From Alphaproteobacteria bacterium (lineage in GTDB: Bacteria > Pseudomonadota > Alphaproteobacteria > GCA-2731375): 34,783 nt of DNA. The notes under the pieces are model-generated. The model was given only the letters and a program-made list of their open reading frames with translations, was not told where the DNA came from and did not search any database. Location of the stretch: positions 1 to 34,783 of the forward strand of contig JAPYPT010000018.1 in the NCBI GenBank assembly GCA_029937535.1, read 5' to 3'. Shown here piece by piece: positions 32,510 through 34,783 of this stretch. How positions within the stretch are numbered: position 1 is the first letter of the stretch; each line of letters opens with the position of its first letter. The position numbers and the translations under genes are program-made.

Positions 32510-33616
32510 ATGAATTTTGAGTTCAATGACGACCAGCGCATGTTGCGCGATCAGGCACGGCGCTTTTTGCTGGATAAATCCCCGCCCGAAGTGGTGCGCG
32601 AAACCCTGGAGGGGGCGCAATCCTACGATCAGGATTTATGGCGCCAGTTCGCCGAAATGGGCTGGCTGGGCGCGGCGATCCCGGAAGAATATGGCGGCTC
32701 GGGCATGGGCCATCTGGAATTGTGCGTGCTGGCCGAGGAGCTTGGCCGCGCCCTCGCCCCCACGCCGTTCGCCTCGTCCATCTATCTCGGCGCCGAAGCG
32801 TTGATGACGGCGGGTAGCGAAGGGCAAAAACAGGGCTATTTGCCGGACATCGCCACGGGCAAGGCGATCTGGTGCCTGGCCCTGTCGGAAGGCGCCCGGC
32901 CGGCCACGGAGAAAAATATCACGGCCCAGGTATCGAATGGCAAACTGACGGGCGAAAAGCTGCCCGTGGCGGATGGCGATATCGCCGACCGGGCCATCGT
33001 GGTGGCCAAGGACGGCGGCGCGGCGGGATTGTACATTGTCGATCTGAACGGCGCCGGCGTGGAGCGGGCGACGCTTGATACCGTGGACCCGACCCGCTCT
33101 CAAGCCAGATTGGTGTTCCAGGATGCAGAGGCGGAGAAACTGGGCGAAGACGGCTGGCCGCTGTTGCAACGGATCCAGGACCGGGCCGCCGTGCTGGTGG
33201 CCTTCGAGCAGGTCGGCGGGGCCCAGGTCGCACTGGAAATGGCCAAGGAATATGCCCTGGGGCGGTTTGCCTTTGGCCGACCTATCGCGGGCTATCAGGC
33301 CATCAAGCATCGCCTGGCCGATATGTACATCCAAATCGAGCTGGCCCGCTCCAACTGCTATTACGGCGCCTGGGCGCTGTCGACGGACGCGGCAGAGTTG
33401 GCGGTGGCGGCGGCAACCGCGCGGGTTTCGGCGACCGAGGCCTATAATTTCGCCGCCAAGGAGAATATCCAGATCCACGGCGGCATGGGCTTCACCTGGG
33501 AATTCAACTGCCACCTCTACTATCGCCGCTCCCGGCAACTGGCCCTGGCGCTGGGCAGCCAGAGGGTGTGGAAAGACCGCCTGATCCGCGCCCTTGAACG
33601 GCGCAACGCGGCATAG
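32510..33616 (+). CDS. Acyl-CoA dehydrogenase family protein (first of tandem pair)
   Basis: This 368-residue flavoprotein starts with NFEFNDDQRMLRDQARRFL and AAIPEEYGGSGMG (about 59-71), typical of the acyl-CoA dehydrogenase N-terminal domain. ALGRFAFGRPIAGYQAIKHR and IHGGMGFTWEFNCHLYYRR mark the C-terminal helical domain. The usual T-E-P/S/G motif before the beta domain is reduced to LALSEGARPAT, a form common in one subunit of heteromeric enzymes such as the FadE26/FadE27-type pairs. The open frame reaches back to 31979, but that part is a shadow of the SPINDLY-like gene, and the start at ATG 32510 fits the family. It is followed 21 bp later by a second dehydrogenase. A heterotetramer is inferred; the substrate is unknown. 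Confidence 0.9.
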   Translation: MNFEFNDDQRMLRDQARRFLLDKSPPEVVRETLEGAQSYDQDLWRQFAEMGWLGAAIPEEYGGSGMGHLELCVLAEELGRALAPTPFASSIYLGAEALMTAGSEGQKQGYLPDIATGKAIWCLALSEGARPATEKNITAQVSNGKLTGEKLPVADGDIADRAIVVAKDGGAAGLYIVDLNGAGVERATLDTVDPTRSQARLVFQDAEAEKLGEDGWPLLQRIQDRAAVLVAFEQVGGAQVALEMAKEYALGRFAFGRPIAGYQAIKHRLADMYIQIELARSNCYYGAWALSTDAAELAVAAATARVSATEAYNFAAKENIQIHGGMGFTWEFNCHLYYRRSRQLALALGSQRVWKDRLIRALERRNAA

Positions 33617-33637
33617 AGCACCTTAAGGAATAAACCA

Positions 33638-34783
33638 ATGGATTTTGACGACACCCAAGACGAAGCCGCCTTCCGGGCCAAGGCCCGTGAATTTTTGCGC
33701 GCCAATGCCGAGACCAAGGCAACCGCCAAGCGCAACATGGCCACCGGCTGGAACAAGGAAGAGGCCCTGGCCGCCGCCCGCACCTGGCAGGCAAAAAAGG
33801 CCGATGGGGGCTTTGCCGGCCTGACCATGCCCGTGGCATACGGCGGCGGGGGCCTCTCGCCCATCATGCAGGTAATTTACGCCCAGGAAGAAAGCCACTA
33901 CGTGGTGCCCCGGGGGGTTTACGAAATTGGCCTGGGCATGTGCATTCCCACCATGTTCGCCTATGCCACGGAGGAACAAAAACAACGCTACGCCAAGCCC
34001 GCCCTGCGTGGCGAGGAGATTTGGTGCCAGTTGTTTTCCGAGCCGGCGGGCGGATCGGATCTGGCCGGCCTGCGCACGCGGGCGGAACGGGATGGCGATG
34101 CGGATGACGCTGATTGGGTCATCAACGGGCAGAAAATCTGGACCTCGGGTGCACAATTTTCCGACTACGCCATTTTGGTCGCGCGCAGTGATTTCGACGT
34201 GCCCAAGCACAAGGGCCTGACGTTCTTTTTCCTCTCCATGAAATCGCCGGGCGTGGAAGTGCGCCCGATCAAACAAATCTCGGGCGCCGCGAACTTCAAT
34301 GAAGTCTATTTCACCGATGTACGCATCCCCGACAGCCAGCGCCTGGGCGCGGTGGGAGAGGGCTGGAAAGTCTCCCTGACCACGTTGATGAATGAACGCT
34401 TCGCCGTGGGCATCGCCCCGGCGCCCGATTTTGACGAGATTTTCGATCTGGTCCGCGACACCGAGCTGGAGGACGAACCGGCCCTGGACAACGCCGTGGT
34501 CCGAGACCGCCTGGCCGATTGGTATGTCCGCCAGCAGGGTCTGAAGAATGCCCATTTCCGCGCCATGACCGCCCTCTCCCAAGGTGGCACGCCGGGCCCG
34601 GAATCCTCCATCAACAAGGTCGTCAGCGCCACCAAGTATCAGGATATTTCGTTCTTCGGGATGGATATGCAGGAAATGGCCGGCATCATCACCGACCCCG
34701 AAATCGCCGCCATGGACGGCCTGTTCCAGACCGGCGCCCTGTCCTCGCCCGGCTATCGTATCGCCGGCGGCACGGATGAGATC
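33638..34783 (+). CDS. Acyl-CoA dehydrogenase family protein (second of tandem pair), 3' truncated
   Basis: The gene runs off the window end with 382 codons visible and no stop. The ATG at 33638 follows TTAAGGAA. The N-terminal DFDDTQDEAAFRAKAREFL, the FAD-contacting LFSEPAGGSDLAGLRTRAER (about 131-150), and GQKIWTSGAQFSDYAILVAR show a complete beta domain. This is the better-conserved member of the pair. The C-terminal part has GLKNAHFRAM near 300-310 and a terminal GGTDEI at the window edge, which belongs to the C-terminal helical domain. Length so far already matches ordinary acyl-CoA dehydrogenases, so only the last few dozen residues are probably missing. It likely pairs with the preceding product. 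Confidence 0.9.
   Translation, partial: MDFDDTQDEAAFRAKAREFLRANAETKATAKRNMATGWNKEEALAAARTWQAKKADGGFAGLTMPVAYGGGGLSPIMQVIYAQEESHYVVPRGVYEIGLGMCIPTMFAYATEEQKQRYAKPALRGEEIWCQLFSEPAGGSDLAGLRTRAERDGDADDADWVINGQKIWTSGAQFSDYAILVARSDFDVPKHKGLTFFFLSMKSPGVEVRPIKQISGAANFNEVYFTDVRIPDSQRLGAVGEGWKVSLTTLMNERFAVGIAPAPDFDEIFDLVRDTELEDEPALDNAVVRDRLADWYVRQQGLKNAHFRAMTALSQGGTPGPESSINKVVSATKYQDISFFGMDMQEMAGIITDPEIAAMDGLFQTGALSSPGYRIAGGTDEI

Overview
The window looks like chromosomal DNA from a G+C-rich alphaproteobacterium, probably of the Rhodospirillales type. This is an inference from gene content and order, not from a database search. The main clues are the ileS-lspA-bamF(DUF3035)-M16-M16 run, the ybjN-proC and ubiK/lgt neighbourhood, MutL with an intact endonuclease motif, and many acyl-CoA dehydrogenase, CaiB and enolase-superfamily genes. 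No insertion sequence, prophage, CRISPR array, rRNA or tRNA gene was found.

Layout: 1-4.1 kb holds the end of a CoxE-like VWA gene, a membrane hybrid histidine kinase and a convergent diguanylate cyclase. 4.2-7.7 kb (minus strand) holds two tandem DUF2817 zinc-peptidase-like genes behind an acyl-CoA dehydrogenase. 7.9-10.1 kb (plus) holds a GrdB-family gene interrupted by an in-frame TGA, followed by a CaiB/BaiF CoA-transferase. 10.1-12.0 kb holds a striking hairpin element, then tadA, rluB and rsmD. 12.1-23.7 kb is one long minus-strand run: ileS, lspA, bamF, two M16 peptidases, pgi, mutL, a VOC protein and an alpha/beta hydrolase. 24.0-25.8 kb (minus) holds proC, ybjN and ubiK. 25.9-29.7 kb (plus) holds lgt, a MidA/NDUFAF7-type methyltransferase and pgeF joined by ATGA overlaps, then a mandelate-racemase-type enzyme. 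29.7-32.4 kb (minus) holds an RraA-type aldolase and a SPINDLY-like O-GlcNAc transferase. 32.5 kb to the end (plus) holds two tandem acyl-CoA dehydrogenases, the second cut by the window edge.

The main result is at 7898-8863. Two apparent ORFs are in the same frame, separated only by one TGA at 8447-8449. That TGA sits where GrdB-family proteins carry the first residue of a CxxC/UxxC redox motif (U-P-V-C). A foldable stem-loop at 8452-8489 has its apical loop 17 nt after the TGA, the spacing expected for a bacterial SECIS. The best reading is a single 321-residue selenoprotein with Sec184. It stands without the other glycine-reductase subunits, next to acyl-CoA dehydrogenase and CoA-transferase genes.

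The second notable structure is an AT-rich element of about 104 bp at 10088-10191, with perfect 31-bp inverted arms and a palindromic centre, lying between the convergent CoA-transferase and tadA genes. Lipoprotein biology is well represented (lgt, lspA, and BamF as a likely client). The MR-type dehydratase and RraA-type aldolase beside each other suggest sugar-acid or hydroxy-acid catabolism.
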